Positions 6,377-6,920 of a stretch of 6,920 bases of DNA are shown here, in pieces. A model generated the notes under the pieces. It did not search any database, was not told the DNA's origin, and saw nothing but the letters and a program-made list of their open reading frames with translations. The first letter of the stretch is position 1, and every line of letters starts with the position of its first letter. Source of the DNA: Deltaproteobacteria bacterium UBA2385 (GTDB taxonomy: Bacteria > Myxococcota_A > UBA796 > UBA2385); the NCBI GenBank assembly GCA_002343455.1, contig DDSR01000242.1, positions 1 to 6,920 on the forward strand, given 5' to 3'. A program made the position numbers and the translations under genes.

Positions 6377-6920
6377 CGCCCGAAGTTCTGGGTCCAGTAG
6401 CTGCCGTAGCTACCGCCGGCGTAGTAGCCCACGCCGATCTGGCGGGCGTTGCTGGACATCAGGTTGGCGCAGTGGCCGTCGCTGTCCAGCCAGCCCTGGA
6501 CCACGTCGGCGGCGCTGGCGTAGCCGGCAGCGATGTTCTCGCCGACGCCCGAGCCCGAGTAGCCGGTGCTGTCGATGCGCTCCCAGGGGTCGTCGCCAAG
6601 GTCGCCGCCGGGGCTGTCGTGGTCGAAGGTCCCGGTCTGGGCCATCCACAGCGAGTGGTAGCGCGCGGCGCAGCGCAGGTCGGCGTCCATCTCCACCGCC
6701 GTCGTCGCCGGATAGCGGCCGTAGCTGCCGCAGTCGGCGCCCCGCGCCCGCGCCTGGTTGGTCAGCTCGACGACCTCCTCTTCCAGCTCGGCCCAGCGAT
6801 CCTTCCAGCCCTCGATGTCCTCGTGGCAGGCTTCGGCCTCGTCGAGGGGATCGGGATCCGGCTCGGTCGCGCCCCCATCTGCGCCCCCGTCTGCGCCCCC
6901 GTCTGCGCCCCCATCTGCGC
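6373..6920 (-). CDS. Secreted CAP/SCP (PR-1-like) domain protein, 5' end beyond the window
   Basis: The C-terminal 181 residues are visible; the frame stays open to the right edge, so the true start and any signal or lipoprotein peptide are outside. Visible order: four Ala-Asp-Gly-Gly repeats (1-16), an acidic Pro/Asp linker (17-27), a charged helix (28-50), then a CAP domain from LTNQARARGADCG (52-64) through AARYHSLWMA (84-93), FDHDSP (98-103), VGENIAAG (125-132), GWLDSDGHCANLM (142-154), IGVGYY (161-166) and YWTQNFG (174-180). His100, Glu127 and His149 fit the conserved CAP cavity residues. Four cysteines (31, 63, 83, 150) suggest two disulfides and export. Bacterial CAP proteins of this YkwD-like type are extracytoplasmic; their molecular role is mostly unknown. 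The GTG at 6694-6696 is not taken as start because conserved CAP sequence lies upstream of it. The stop overlaps the amidohydrolase start by ATGA, making this the most upstream visible gene of the operon. Confidence 0.92.
   Translation of the reverse strand, partial: ADGGADGGADGGADGGATEPDPDPLDEAEACHEDIEGWKDRWAELEEEVVELTNQARARGADCGSYGRYPATTAVEMDADLRCAARYHSLWMAQTGTFDHDSPGGDLGDDPWERIDSTGYSGSGVGENIAAGYASAADVVQGWLDSDGHCANLMSSNARQIGVGYYAGGSYGSYWTQNFGR
6871..6918. repeat. Four tandem 12-bp units encoding an Ala-Asp-Gly-Gly linker
   Basis: On the + strand the unit is GCCCCC(A/G)TCTGC, repeated four times at 6871, 6883, 6895 and 6907, with two more matching bases at the window edge. The only change is A or G at the seventh base, which is silent on the coding (-) strand (GAT or GAC for Asp). 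The array is in frame and encodes a flexible acidic linker in the CAP protein. It may continue beyond the window. Confidence 0.95.

Noticed and set aside
6373..6696. A 107-residue CAP protein starting at the GTG at 6694-6696
   Set aside because: The reading frame continues to the window edge and encodes the conserved start of the CAP domain (LTNQARARGADCG) and a linker upstream, so this GTG is an internal Val codon.
6871..6920. Possible CRISPR array from the regular 12-bp repeats
   Set aside because: The units are contiguous with no spacers and are in frame within a coding sequence.

Overview
This 6.9-kb window is very GC-rich and densely packed with coding sequence. Codons end almost always in G or C, gene ends overlap by ATGA, and a secreted protein carries an Ala-Asp-Gly-Gly linker. 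Together these suggest a Myxococcota-like (former deltaproteobacterial) or similar high-GC bacterium. That placement is inference from style; no marker gene is present. I see no rRNA, tRNA, insertion sequence, phage gene or CRISPR array.

Left half, + strand: a small polytopic membrane protein (44-589) overlaps by ATGA a DUF4261-like protein (586-1332), forming a two-gene unit of unknown role. After a 94-bp gap comes a complete large acyl-CoA dehydrogenase (1427-3196) of the roughly 590-residue type with extra N- and C-terminal domains (DmdC/FadE5-like), probably acting in fatty or organic acyl-CoA oxidation.

Right half, - strand (read from high to low coordinates): the C-terminal 181 residues of a secreted CAP/SCP-domain protein (6373 to the edge) overlap by ATGA an amidohydrolase (4952-6376). 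That gene overlaps by ATGA an M19 membrane-dipeptidase-family protein (3861-4955), which is followed after 24 bp by a QueF-like T-fold protein (3234-3836). The four look like one translationally coupled operon whose promoter lies beyond the right edge. It ends convergently against the acyl-CoA dehydrogenase with a 37-bp gap.

The most unusual content is in this operon. The QueF-like protein keeps the family scaffold (QPDF, ELKSLK, RPRGGIS) but lacks the catalytic cysteine and the active-site histidine. The neighbouring M19 protein has Gln where the metal-bridging Glu is expected. Two adjacent enzyme-family members with altered catalytic residues, co-transcribed with an amidohydrolase and a secreted CAP protein, are worth following up. 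I found no sign of a defence system or other multi-gene machine beyond this.
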